Source: Proteiniphilum sp. UBA4977 (lineage in GTDB: Bacteria > Bacteroidota > Bacteroidia > Bacteroidales > Dysgonomonadaceae). Taken from it: 64,000 nucleotides of DNA. The notes under the pieces were generated by a model. That model ran no database searches, was not told where the DNA came from, and was given only the letters and a program-made list of their open reading frames with translations. Location: contig DGZP01000039.1 in NCBI GenBank assembly GCA_002398565.1, positions 36,364 through 100,363 on the forward strand, given 5' to 3'. The position numbers were made by a program, and so were the translations under genes. Below are positions 46,950 through 55,977 of this stretch, piece by piece; position 1 is the first letter of the stretch; every line of letters begins with the position of its first letter.

Positions 46950-47226
46950 AAACCTTCCATATTTCCGCCGTAAGGACTTAAACTGAAAGCAGAGCTGCCG
47001 CGGTAGCTGGTTACAACAATAGAGGGACCTGACAAAACATCTCCGGTAAAATCATTCCGCACGGGATATACACGGAGCATCTTGTTGGGTAGATGTACTG
47101 TGGGATAAGCAGGCACCAGAAGATGGCTGATATTACCCATATAGGGATTACCGTAGTCTAAGGGGTCACTCGCGGTTACACTTAACTGTTGCCTGTATCC
47201 TGTAAGAAAAAAGAGAAGGCTACAAT
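46950..47226 (-). pseudogene. 5' remnant of a GH92-like alpha-mannosidase gene
   Basis: On the minus strand the reading frame gives a signal-like stretch (CSLLFFLTG), then VTASDPLDYGNPYMGNISHLLVPAYPT..., LRVYPVRNDFTGD and SYRGSSAFSLSPYGG. This resembles the N-terminus of a group of Bacteroidetes GH92 proteins (...NPYMGNISHLLVPT...). It stops where the duplicated VOC fragment begins, and only about 85 residues remain. The first ATG (47140) lies after the signal-like part, so the start is also lost. Family recognition is by eye and moderate. Confidence 0.45.
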
Positions 47227-47264
47227 TATTTTTGTAGAGATCGAGAAATATTCAAAATTTTGAT

Positions 47265-47759
47265 TTACAGGTCCTCCGCCTCGTGCAACAGATCATGCAC
47301 GTTGAGAGCTTTGGTGAACATGTTTAATGAGCCGTCGGCCTCGACCGGCCACTCATCCTTAGGCTTATCCCAGTAAAGTTCTACGCCATTGCCGTCTGGG
47401 TCGTTCAGGTAGATCGCTTCAGACACGCCGTGGTCGCTCGCTCCACTGAGCGGGTAATCAGCCTCGAGTAGCCGCTTCAGGATTAACGCCAGGTCGCGAC
47501 GGGTGGGATAGGCGATAGCGGTATGGTAGAGTCCCACACTCTTCAGTGGTGCCTCGGACATTCCCTCGCTGTGCCAGGTGTTCAGTCCGATATGGTGGTG
47601 ATATCCGCCGGCGGAGAGGAAGGCTGCCTGCTTACCGTACATCATGGTGACCTCAAAGCCCAGTAGATCATGATAAAATGAAAGGGCACGATTCAGATCC
47701 GACACCTTTAGGTGAATATGTCCGATACGTACCTGTGATGGTATAACATATTTGCTCAT
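47265..47759 (-). CDS. VOC superfamily (glyoxalase/extradiol-dioxygenase-like) protein
   Basis: 164-aa cytoplasmic protein of the vicinal oxygen chelate fold. The metal ligand pattern is visible: His in RIGHIHLKVSDL, His in GGYHHHIGLNTW, and Glu in DPDGNGVELYWD. It resembles CatE-type ring-cleaving enzymes, but single VOC proteins act on many substrates (lactoylglutathione, fosfomycin, catechols) so no reaction is assigned. It lies 18 bp downstream of the DUF6157 gene and is probably co-transcribed with it. A partial copy of it lies downstream at 46876-46949. Confidence 0.85.
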   Translation of the reverse strand: MSKYVIPSQVRIGHIHLKVSDLNRALSFYHDLLGFEVTMMYGKQAAFLSAGGYHHHIGLNTWHSEGMSEAPLKSVGLYHTAIAYPTRRDLALILKRLLEADYPLSGASDHGVSEAIYLNDPDGNGVELYWDKPKDEWPVEADGSLNMFTKALNVHDLLHEAEDL

Positions 47760-47777
47760 AGGATATAATTTTTTCTT

Positions 47778-48191
47778 TTATTTCCATTCTCTTGACAATT
47801 TCATCGCCTTCACTTTTTTGATTTTTGTATCTGCCAAAAAATTTTGATATGCCGCAGTCTCTATTCCATAAATGGCCACTTTTCCCTCACTATTGCAATG
47901 GATACCATATCCATAGCTCTTGGCTAGTGGTGATGCGCGAAAGCAGGGCTGTCCCGTGGAAAAGAATTGTTTCCGCGCCTGTTCCTGTTCTTCCCTGGGT
48001 ATATTGTTCCTCTCTGCATATACACGAAAGAGGATTTCGTCGGAATTGTACTTGTAGGGATTTTCAATAATCAGTTCATACTCTATTTCTGCTACTGTCT
48101 TCTTATCTCTGGAAGGAGGGGGAGTTCCCTCCCTGACTTTTGTATCTAAAGAAACTTCGATAAATGTATTAAAATAGTTGGTAGTATGCAT
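47778..48191 (-). CDS. DUF6157 family protein
   Basis: 137-aa cytoplasmic protein of unknown function. The start MHTTNYFNTFIEVSLDTKV and the later PYKYNSDEILFRVYAERNNIP and RASPLAKSYGYGIHCNSEGKVAIYG segments are typical of the family. No catalytic motif is known. A near-consensus -7 box on the minus strand (TATCTTTA, 48226-48233) lies 35 bp upstream. Paired with the VOC gene. Confidence 0.75.
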   Translation of the reverse strand: MHTTNYFNTFIEVSLDTKVREGTPPPSRDKKTVAEIEYELIIENPYKYNSDEILFRVYAERNNIPREEQEQARKQFFSTGQPCFRASPLAKSYGYGIHCNSEGKVAIYGIETAAYQNFLADTKIKKVKAMKLSREWK

Positions 48192-48360
48192 ATTGATCTT
48201 CTGGATTGATTACAATTGATTCGATTAAAGATATAACAAACTTGACCACGAAAAGGATCATTCTCGGGCGTCGTAAATTCTGATCTCTTATCATTGATAT
48301 TGCAAATCCAAACCAAGCTACGATATATGTTGTCTCTTGTTTTTATTTCATCGGATTCAC

Positions 48361-48391
48361 TTGCTGGTTGTTATAAATTTTTATATCTTTG
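48361..48391 (+). promoter_or_regulatory. Bacteroidetes-type promoter of the cupin gene
   Basis: TTG at 48361-48363 and TATCTTTG at 48384-48391 are separated by 20 bp, matching the -33/-7 spacing of Bacteroides promoters. The box lies 35 bp before the start codon. Confidence 0.6.
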
Positions 48392-48425
48392 TTTATCAAC
48401 CAAATAGTTTTGTAAAGAAAAGTTT

Positions 48426-48959
48426 ATGAAGAGAAAAGTGTTATTTTTTGGATTGGCGGCGATGCTGATGTCGGTATCCTGTGTGCGCCCTCAAAGTGAG
48501 GAAAGTCAGCCGGCAGAGGTGCCTGCTGATAGTGCAAGGACGGTTGAGTTCCGTGATTTTGGTCCCGAGCCGCTTGTGATTGACATTGAGCAGTATACCC
48601 TGCAGAATGAAACCTTCCGCACCGCCATATGGACCGGCAGCCTGATGCAGATGACGGTAATGACCCTGCAGCCGGGTGAGGATATCGGGTTGGAACTGCA
48701 TACCACTACCGATCAGTTCCTCCGAGTGGAACAAGGGAGCGGTATTGTGATGATGGGTGACAGTGAAGAGAACCTCGACTTTCAACAGCGGGTAGAGGAT
48801 GATTTTGCAATTTTTATTCCGGCAGGCAAGTGGCATAACTTACGCAATGATTCCGATGTGCCGCTGAAGCTTTATTCTATCTATACACCTGTGGAACATC
48901 CGCATGGTACCGTGCACAAAACCCGTGAAGAGGGAATTTTACACGATCACGACCATTAA
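48426..48959 (+). CDS. Cupin-domain lipoprotein
   Basis: 177 aa with a lipobox Cys in LMSVSCVRPQ. One cupin domain occupies about residues 60-160, with the two motifs seen as TLQPGEDIGLELHTTTDQFLRVEQGSG and FIPAGKWHNLRNDSDVPLKLYSIYTP, including likely metal-binding His/Glu residues. The C-terminus is His-rich (GILHDHDH), perhaps an extra metal site. Its substrate is unknown; similar cytoplasmic cupins are sugar- or metal-binding, while this one is exported and lipid-anchored. It has its own promoter. Confidence 0.82.
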   Translation: MKRKVLFFGLAAMLMSVSCVRPQSEESQPAEVPADSARTVEFRDFGPEPLVIDIEQYTLQNETFRTAIWTGSLMQMTVMTLQPGEDIGLELHTTTDQFLRVEQGSGIVMMGDSEENLDFQQRVEDDFAIFIPAGKWHNLRNDSDVPLKLYSIYTPVEHPHGTVHKTREEGILHDHDH

Positions 48960-49231
48960 ATAAAATGAGGTTGTTTCAAGATTTAGTTCACTACAACTCT
49001 CTTGTCAAATATACACTTATTTGTAAGAATATATTAATACTGTAAGGGTAAATGTCTCAAAATTGAGTCGGTCTCTTTTTTGTACTGTTAAAAAGAACGG
49101 CAAGCTCTCATTTCTATTAACGAAAACCTGCCTGATTGTTTACAGATTAGTATCTTCTTGTTCGAAACCCTTTCCGGTTCTGTTTTCAGATCCGGACACA
49201 ATCATTGTTAGCGTTAAATTATGTCAAGAAC
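48960..49231. other. Gene-free stretch, nothing recognised
   Basis: This part of the 471-bp gap between the cupin and NEW3 genes contains no open frame with signs of coding, no tRNA-like cloverleaf and no strong hairpin. The rest of the gap holds the promoter and a long leader. Confidence 0.5.
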
Positions 49232-49237
49232 TTGACA
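49222..49237. promoter_or_regulatory. Palindrome overlapping the NEW3-ABC promoter (candidate operator)
   Basis: TGTCAAG-AA-CTTGACA is a perfect 7+7 inverted repeat. It overlaps the TTGACA that serves as -33 element, so a bound dimer would block or position RNA polymerase. No regulator gene lies adjacent. Confidence 0.55.
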
Positions 49238-49263
49238 AATAAAAATCAATTTTTTTAATTTTG
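49232..49263 (+). promoter_or_regulatory. Promoter of the NEW3/ABC operon
   Basis: TTG (49232-49234, within TTGACA) and TAATTTTG (49256-49263) are 21 bp apart, fitting the Bacteroidetes -33/-7 pattern. The leader to the ATG at 49431 would be about 160 nt. Confidence 0.55.
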
Positions 49264-49430
49264 TGTCAGGGAGAAACCTTATCCCTTTTTACTATGCCGG
49301 CCTTCACCGGAATGAAAAAGCAGGTCTGATCCAGGATATCATTTTGCTGAAAGTGACCGGCAGTTTTTTATATACAACAATTAAAAGTTTATTATTTGAT
49401 TTTTTGTGAACATTGAAAGGAGGATTATTT

Positions 49431-50579
49431 ATGTTAAATCGCAAGCAGATTTTGACCCGAATTTTTCTGCCATTCTTACTGGTTATGCTATCTGGCAGCC
49501 TTACTGTAACCGCACAGTCACTACGTCTGTACACACCCTACCCGGAAATCACTGTCCCGCCGGGAGAAACCATCGATTACTCCATTGACCTGATCAATAA
49601 CGGAGCATCTATCGCCACGGCGGAGGTCACCGTGGATGGAATTCCTGAAACATGGTCATATACGCTTCGTTCGGGCGGCTGGAGCGCCCGTCGTATCTCG
49701 GTCCTGCCGGGAGAGAAGAAAACACTTAATCTCAAGGTTGAGCTGCCTTATGATATAGACAAGGGAAGTTATACCTTTCGGGTGCTCGCTCGGAACCACG
49801 CTGTGCTGCCCATCACCATCGAGGTTTCCGAGAAGGGGACGGTGAAGACAGAGTTCACCGCTGATCAGGGTAACATGCAGGGACATGCCACCTCAAACTT
49901 TAACTATAAAACCAAACTGGAGAACCAGACCGGAGAAAAGCAGCTTTACGCACTCACTTCCCATGCACCACGTGGCTGGACGGTGGTTTTCAAACCCAAC
50001 TATCAGCAGGCCTCTTCGGTGGAGATTGAGCCCGGGCAAAGCAAGGATATATCCGTGGAGATCAAGCCACCCTACAATGTAAAGGCAGGAAAATATACCA
50101 TTCCGGTGATGGCTACCACCGGCTCCTCCTCAGCACGACTGGAGCTGGAGGCCGATATCTCGGGAAGTTACGGCGTTGAGCTGACCACCCCCGACGGTCG
50201 CCTCAGTGAGAAAATCACCGCCGGCAGGCGTAGGAACCTGGAACTGATGGTGCGCAACAGCGGCTCTACCGACCTGAACAGCGTCCGTATGACTGCTGTC
50301 AAGCCCCGGGGCTGGGAGGTAACCTTTACACCAGACACCATCCCCTTTATTGCCGCGGGTGAGAGTACTCAGATAAGGGCAGAGGTGAAGGCTTACGGGA
50401 AAGCTATCCCGGGCGACTATGTCATTAACCTCACTGCACAGACCCCCGAGATTAATGCTGATGCTTCGTTTCGCATGTCGGTCAGGACACCCCTGCTCTG
50501 GGGCTGGCTCGGCATACTGATCATCCTTAGTGCGATTGGTACTGTTTATTGGCTGTTTCGTAAATATGGAAGGAGGTAA
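49431..50579 (+). CDS. NEW3-domain exported membrane protein of an ABC transport system
   Basis: About 382 aa. A signal peptide (LLVMLSGSLTVTAQS) is followed by three tandem beta-sandwich repeats of the NEW3 type (units near 35-135, 140-245 and 250-350; e.g. PGETIDYSIDLINNGAS, PGQSKDISVEIKPPYNVKAGKYTIPV, AGESTQIRAEVKAYGKAIPGDYVI). A C-terminal membrane helix (WGWLGILIILSAIGTVYWLF) ends in positive residues. It would sit in the inner membrane facing the periplasm. It precedes an ABC ATPase by 3 bp and is probably a substrate-recognition or scaffold subunit. Start chosen at ATG 49431, 7 bp after AAAGGAGG. Confidence 0.85.
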   Translation: MLNRKQILTRIFLPFLLVMLSGSLTVTAQSLRLYTPYPEITVPPGETIDYSIDLINNGASIATAEVTVDGIPETWSYTLRSGGWSARRISVLPGEKKTLNLKVELPYDIDKGSYTFRVLARNHAVLPITIEVSEKGTVKTEFTADQGNMQGHATSNFNYKTKLENQTGEKQLYALTSHAPRGWTVVFKPNYQQASSVEIEPGQSKDISVEIKPPYNVKAGKYTIPVMATTGSSSARLELEADISGSYGVELTTPDGRLSEKITAGRRRNLELMVRNSGSTDLNSVRMTAVKPRGWEVTFTPDTIPFIAAGESTQIRAEVKAYGKAIPGDYVINLTAQTPEINADASFRMSVRTPLLWGWLGILIILSAIGTVYWLFRKYGRR

Positions 50580-50582
50580 TTT

Positions 50583-51371
50583 ATGCAGTCATCAACCATT
50601 GAAATCACCCATATCACCAGGAAGTATGGAGATTTTACGGCGGTGGATAATCTTACTCTTTCGATAGGCAAGGGTGAGGTCTTTGGGTTGCTGGGACCCA
50701 ACGGTGCCGGAAAATCGACTACCATTCTAATGCTGATGGGGCTGACTGAACCCTCCTCGGGCAGTATGCGGATCTGTGGATTGGACCCTGTACGTCAGCC
50801 TATTGAGGTGAAAAAGAAGGTGGGCTACCTTCCTGAGGATGTGGGTTTCTATGACGACCTCACCGGACCGGAGAATCTGGTTTATACTGCCCGTCTGAAT
50901 GGTATTCCCGAGCGTGAGGCCGAAGAGAGGGCTCTTCTGTTGATGCGGCGAGTAGGTTTGGGGGAGGAGATGGATAAAAAGGCTGGGAAGTACTCCCGTG
51001 GCATGCGTCAGCGCCTGGGTCTTGCCGATGTGTTAATGAAAGATCCGGAGGTGATCATCCTCGACGAACCCACGCTCGGTATTGATCCGTCGGGGATCAG
51101 GGATTTTCTGGGGTTGATTGTCAGCCTTAGCCGTGAAGAGGGCATTACTGTGCTCTTCTCGTCTCACCATCTGCATCAGGTACAACAGGTGTGCGACCGT
51201 GTGGGCATCTTCGTGAAAGGCCGTCTGCTAGCGCAGGGCGATATCGCTTCGCTGGCACGTCAGCTGTTTGCCGACAGTGATGAGAGTGGTCAGGAATATG
51301 GTCTGGAAGATATTTATTACCGTTATTTTGAAGGAGAAAGTAAAGATGAAAGTAACAGCCATTCAGCATAA
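50583..51371 (+). CDS. ABC transporter ATP-binding protein
   Basis: 262-aa cytoplasmic ATPase that powers the permease encoded next. Walker [11 protein letters not shown]-loop region [12 protein letters not shown], signature [12 protein letters not shown] (a SRGM variant of LSGGQ as in many export-type ABC-2 systems), Walker [14 protein letters not shown] and switch His in LFSSHHLHQ. This subclass couples to ABC-2 permeases for export of lipids, drugs or proteins, or to gliding-type complexes. Its ribosome site AAGGAGGT (50570-50577) lies in the end of the NEW3 gene. Translation is probably coupled on both sides: 3-bp gap before, 26-bp overlap after. Confidence 0.95.
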   Translation: MQSSTIEITHITRKYGDFTAVDNLTLSIGKGEVFGLLGPNGAGKSTTILMLMGLTEPSSGSMRICGLDPVRQPIEVKKKVGYLPEDVGFYDDLTGPENLVYTARLNGIPEREAEERALLLMRRVGLGEEMDKKAGKYSRGMRQRLGLADVLMKDPEVIILDEPTLGIDPSGIRDFLGLIVSLSREEGITVLFSSHHLHQVQQVCDRVGIFVKGRLLAQGDIASLARQLFADSDESGQEYGLEDIYYRYFEGESKDESNSHSA

Positions 51372-52410
51372 GTATATGACCAGAGCGTTCTGGGAGGAAC
51401 GACTGCGTAATATCATACCTGAGCTGCGCGATCAGTTGATCTCTTACCGCCGGTCGGGTGCAGCACCGGGTGTATTCCGGTCGATGGTTTTGAAGGAGGT
51501 AGGCGATCATTTCCGCAGCTGGAGGGTGATTATCCTGATGGTGATTATCCTGCTCACCTGTATCGGGTCGCTCTATACCGCACTCACCGCGATTAGTGAT
51601 ACTGGTAGTGCGGGTAACAGTGACGAGACCTTCTTCTTTCTGCATCTCTTTACCCTGTCCGACGGAAGCTTGCCTCCCTTTTTCGTCTTCATAGGGTTCC
51701 TGGGCCCGCTGCTGGGCATCAGCCTCGGCTTCGATGCCGTTAACTCGGAGCAAAATAGGGGTACACTAAGTCGTCTACTGGCGCAGCCTATTCCGCGAGA
51801 CTACGTGATCAACGCCAAGTTTGTCGCAGCATTACTGGTGATCGCACTCCTTTTCTTCGTACTGAGCTTTACGGTAATCGGTGCAGGGTTGCTGACCCTG
51901 GGCATTCCGCCCACACCCTCAGAGTTTATGCGGATCCTCTCTTTCATGCTGCTCAGCATTGTCTATGTGGCGCTGTGGCTTAACTTGTCGGTCTACTTCT
52001 CCGTCCGGTTCAGGCAGCCCGCCACCTCGGCGCTTGCCGGCATCGCCGTCTGGCTCTTCTTCACGGTCTTCTACCCGCTTATCGCCAATCTGCTGATCAA
52101 GGCGGCGGCACCGTCGCCCTACGCTTCGGGACGATCGGTCTACCTGTTTGAGCGGTTCCGTTTTCTGCTGATGCAAGTGATGCCCAATGAGCTCTACAGC
52201 CAGGCCACCTCCACATTGCTGATGCCTTCCGTGCGTAGCCTTGGACCGCTTACAATGGAGCAGATGGAGGGGGCCATCCCCGGCCCACTGCCGCTGGGTC
52301 AGAGTCTGTTACTGGTCTGGCCACAACTCACCGGACTGATCTCTCTCACTATCTTCTGTTTTATCCTCTCCTATCTCGCCTTCATGCGACGTGAAATCCG
52401 GTCGAGGTAA
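51346..52410 (+). CDS. ABC-2 type transporter permease
   Basis: About 354-aa inner-membrane subunit. One helix near 60-80 ([22 protein letters not shown]), a periplasmic stretch, then five more ([86 protein letters not shown], and the last near 330-350). The motif [18 protein letters not shown] is typical of ABC-2 permeases such as NosY/GldF relatives. It starts 26 bp inside the ATPase gene, after AAGGAG (51331-51336). ATG 51346 was chosen for that site; earlier in-frame codons overlap the ATPase more deeply. Confidence 0.9.
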   Translation: MKVTAIQHKYMTRAFWEERLRNIIPELRDQLISYRRSGAAPGVFRSMVLKEVGDHFRSWRVIILMVIILLTCIGSLYTALTAISDTGSAGNSDETFFFLHLFTLSDGSLPPFFVFIGFLGPLLGISLGFDAVNSEQNRGTLSRLLAQPIPRDYVINAKFVAALLVIALLFFVLSFTVIGAGLLTLGIPPTPSEFMRILSFMLLSIVYVALWLNLSVYFSVRFRQPATSALAGIAVWLFFTVFYPLIANLLIKAAAPSPYASGRSVYLFERFRFLLMQVMPNELYSQATSTLLMPSVRSLGPLTMEQMEGAIPGPLPLGQSLLLVWPQLTGLISLTIFCFILSYLAFMRREIRSR

Positions 52411-52434
52411 AAGGTAAATGGACAGAGTTGTAAA

Positions 52435-52473
52435 TTTTTTCCAATAATCCGTGTTCCAGCGGATTGGAAAAAA
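52435..52473 (+). terminator. Terminator of the NEW3/ABC operon
   Basis: TTTTTTCCAAT-(AAT)-CCG (52435-52451) pairs with CGGATTGGAAAAAA (52460-52473), 24 bp past the permease stop. The only flaw is a 3-nt bulge. The arms end in T and A runs. Confidence 0.7.
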
Positions 52474-52661
52474 TATGGAGGGTGTCTCCTTGCCGCAGAA
52501 AGAGTTGCCAGTTCATTCATGTCACCCCATGATGCTCTGAATGAAACATGGCCTAAAAAATGATGGAATGATCTCGTTATTCTGTAATACTGAGGTAGAA
52601 TGATGCCTCATCATTTAAAGAATGGAGGCAGATGGATTTGTGCGGTCATTAAAAACAAACA
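52474..52661. other. Gene-free stretch between two convergent terminators
   Basis: About 190 bp between the two hairpins, within the 409-bp gap separating the permease and peroxiredoxin genes. No coding frame or RNA gene was recognised. Confidence 0.4.
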
Positions 52662-52693
52662 GAAGGGTTGAAGTCGCAATACTCCAACCCTTC
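52662..52693 (-). terminator. Rho-independent terminator of the peroxiredoxin gene
   Basis: GAAGGGTTGAAGT (52662-52674) pairs with ACTCCAACCCTTC (52681-52693) with one mismatch and a 6-nt loop. Read on the minus strand it is followed by TGTTTGTTTTTAA, a T-rich tail. It lies about 125 bp past the peroxiredoxin stop codon. Confidence 0.7.
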
Positions 52694-52819
52694 CGTATAT
52701 AAGCGGCATGTCAATAACGCTTTCTAAAGCTGTCAGCCGTATACCTGTTTCACCGGGTATGGCCTGTGAATGTTGCAGGTGCTCAAGATGGTTTTTTAAA
52801 TAAACATATAATAATAGAC

Positions 52820-53452
52820 TTACTTCTTGGACAGGTAATCGGCAATTCCTTCCTGTGTGGCTGAAAGACCTCTGTCCCCTTTGTGCCAGTCGGCAGGACA
52901 CACTTCACCATATTCTTCGGTGAACTGCAGCGCATCAATCACCCGCAGTATTTCATCTACACTTCTGCCCAGAGGCATATCATTTATAACCTGGTGACGT
53001 ACAATTCCCTCCTTGTCTATCAGGAAGAGTCCACGGTAAGCTTCTGGCGAACCTTCAAAAAGCGTATTGCCAGAATCATCCATGGTATACTCTCCGGCCA
53101 GCACATCATATGCCATGGAGATAGTCAATGAATGATCTGCAACAATAGGATAGGTAACACCCTGGATACCGCCATCATTTTTTGGAGTTTGCAGCCATTT
53201 CCAGTGTGATACGGCCGAATCGGTAGAGGCTGCTACCACCGCAGTATTCCTTTCCTCAAATTCCTTCAGCTTTTGTTGAAAAGCGTGAAGCTCCGTGGGG
53301 CATACAAAAGTAAAATCCGCAGGATAAAAGAAAAAAACAACATATTTCTTCCCAAGATAATCATCAAGTGAGAAATTTTCTACTATTTCTGAGCCGTCTA
53401 CTACGGCAGGAGCCCAAAATACCGGTGCTCTTTTTCCAACTAATACTGACAT
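52820..53452 (-). CDS. 2-Cys peroxiredoxin (AhpC/Prx1 type)
   Basis: 210-aa cytoplasmic thiol peroxidase that reduces hydrogen peroxide and organic peroxides. The peroxidatic Cys51 lies in FFYPADFTFVCPTEL, and the resolving Cys185 in EVCPADWHKG. The GGIQGVTYPI loop and C-terminal helix DYLSKK are the features that make eukaryote-like Prx1 enzymes sensitive to over-oxidation (GGxG with a C-terminal tail), though here the YF motif is replaced. No AhpF follows; its electron donor is probably thioredoxin. A TATCTTTG box on the minus strand (53488-53495) lies upstream. It diverges from guaB. Confidence 0.92.
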   Translation of the reverse strand: MSVLVGKRAPVFWAPAVVDGSEIVENFSLDDYLGKKYVVFFFYPADFTFVCPTELHAFQQKLKEFEERNTAVVAASTDSAVSHWKWLQTPKNDGGIQGVTYPIVADHSLTISMAYDVLAGEYTMDDSGNTLFEGSPEAYRGLFLIDKEGIVRHQVINDMPLGRSVDEILRVIDALQFTEEYGEVCPADWHKGDRGLSATQEGIADYLSKK

Positions 53453-53487
53453 AATAATTCAACTATTAAATATGATAAATCGCAGGT

Positions 53488-53495
53488 CAAAGATA
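53488..53495 (-). promoter_or_regulatory. Probable -7 box of the peroxiredoxin gene
   Basis: TATCTTTG on the minus strand, 35 bp before the start codon; matches TAnnTTTG. Confidence 0.5.
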
Positions 53496-53649
53496 AAGGT
53501 TTTGATCCCGGAAAGAAAATTCCCGGAGGGGAATGATATATAGAATTTTTTTATCAATTGAAGAATCACCATCTTCGTCCTTTCGTTGTTATGCCGCTCA
53601 ATATAATAAAATTAACATTCATTTCGGCATATTATCTGCAAAAAATATG

Positions 53650-53657
53650 TACTTTTG
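53650..53657 (+). promoter_or_regulatory. Probable -7 box of guaB
   Basis: TACTTTTG fits TAnnTTTG, 29 bp before the guaB start codon. A partial -33 (TTTCGG at 53622-53627) stands 22 bp upstream. Confidence 0.5.
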
Positions 53658-53674
53658 CATGCAATAAAAAATAA

Positions 53675-55165
<1,491 letters not shown>

Positions 55166-55195
55166 TCCGTTTTTGGACATACTTAAATAAGATGG

Positions 55196-55224
55196 CAACC
55201 GGATTCAGGTAATGAGTCCGGTTG
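55196..55224 (+). terminator. Stem-loop after guaB
   Basis: CAACCGGA (55196-55203) pairs with TCCGGTTG (55217-55224) around a 13-nt loop, 30 bp past the stop codon. The following T-content is weak (TTGGTTTG). Confidence 0.6.
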
Positions 55225-55234
55225 TTGGTTTGTA

Positions 55235-55275
55235 ATACCCCGTTGTTTCATACCTTATACCCCATTGTTTCATAC
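55235..55275. repeat. Tandem direct repeat upstream of the ECF sigma gene
   Basis: ATACCCCGTTGTTTCATAC (55235-55253) and ATACCCCATTGTTTCATAC (55257-55275) match at 18 of 19 positions with a 22-bp period, about two helical turns. The position, 136 bp before the sigma start codon, fits a regulatory site or a doubled ECF-type promoter element. Confidence 0.6.
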
Positions 55276-55410
55276 TTTTTCTTTTACCTGAACCCTCCCT
55301 GTTAATTGAATTATCGGATAACGGATAATTGATGAAAATGGGATATTATTGTTCATCTGCTGCAACGTTTCGTTGTTTTGAAACGTCTTAAGGGTAAACA
55401 GGGAAGCTTT

Positions 55411-55977
55411 ATGTCGGAACACCGTTTGATACTTGCTTGCAAGCAGGGTAAATTGTGGGCGAGGAAGGAAGTGTATGATCAGTATGCTCCTGCGATGATG
55501 GCACTTTGCAGGCGTTATATTTCCGATGCCGAGGATGCGAAAGATGTGCTGCAGGAGGGGTTCCTGAAGATTTATACTGAAATAGGACAATACTCTGGAA
55601 AAGGATCCTTTGGCGGATGGATTAGGAGGATCTTTGTCAATACTTCGCTTGATTACATACGTAGAAAGAACAGGTTGAAGGAAAAAGAGCTTTTGATTGA
55701 TATTGAAACAGGGAGTGATGACGATACACCCCATTTAAAAGATATCACAGCAGAGGAGTTGATGCAGTGTATTGGTGAACTTCCCGATACCTTTCGTACG
55801 ATTTTTAATTTGTATGCGGTAGAGGGTTATAGCCATCGTGAGATTGCCACAATGCTGCAGATAAAGGAGAGTACTTCACGATCCTTTTTTTTCAGGGCGA
55901 GGCTGTTGTTGCAAAAAAAAGTTATTCAGTTATGTGACGACATACAAATAATGGGAAGAAAAGATGCAATCAGATGA
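55411..55977 (+). CDS. RNA polymerase ECF sigma factor
   Basis: About 188-aa sigma-70 of the extracytoplasmic-function type. Region 2 is seen as AEDAKDVLQEGFLKIYTEIGQYSGKGSFGGWIRRIFVNTSLDYIRRK, and region 4 as GELPDTFRTIFNLYAVEGYSHREIATMLQIKESTSRSFFFRARLLLQK, with the helix-turn-helix. The start ATG 55411 follows a small inverted repeat (ACGTTTC at 55365-55371, GAAACGT at 55380-55386). It overlaps the next gene by 14 bp, typical of sigma/anti-sigma pairs. Confidence 0.93.
   Translation: MSEHRLILACKQGKLWARKEVYDQYAPAMMALCRRYISDAEDAKDVLQEGFLKIYTEIGQYSGKGSFGGWIRRIFVNTSLDYIRRKNRLKEKELLIDIETGSDDDTPHLKDITAEELMQCIGELPDTFRTIFNLYAVEGYSHREIATMLQIKESTSRSFFFRARLLLQKKVIQLCDDIQIMGRKDAIR

Noticed and set aside
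46904..47140. Small minus-strand gene of 78 codons
   Set aside because: It reads through the join between a GH92-like remnant and an out-of-frame VOC fragment, so I annotate it as a scar rather than a gene.
48960..49231. Possible small RNA or riboswitch in the long gap before the NEW3 gene
   Set aside because: No strong stem, terminator or known conserved core could be recognised by eye.
51145..51753. Minus-strand frame of about 200 codons across the ABC ATPase and permease
   Set aside because: Covers two well-supported genes on the other strand and is rich in His/Arg as expected from reversed GC-rich coding sequence.
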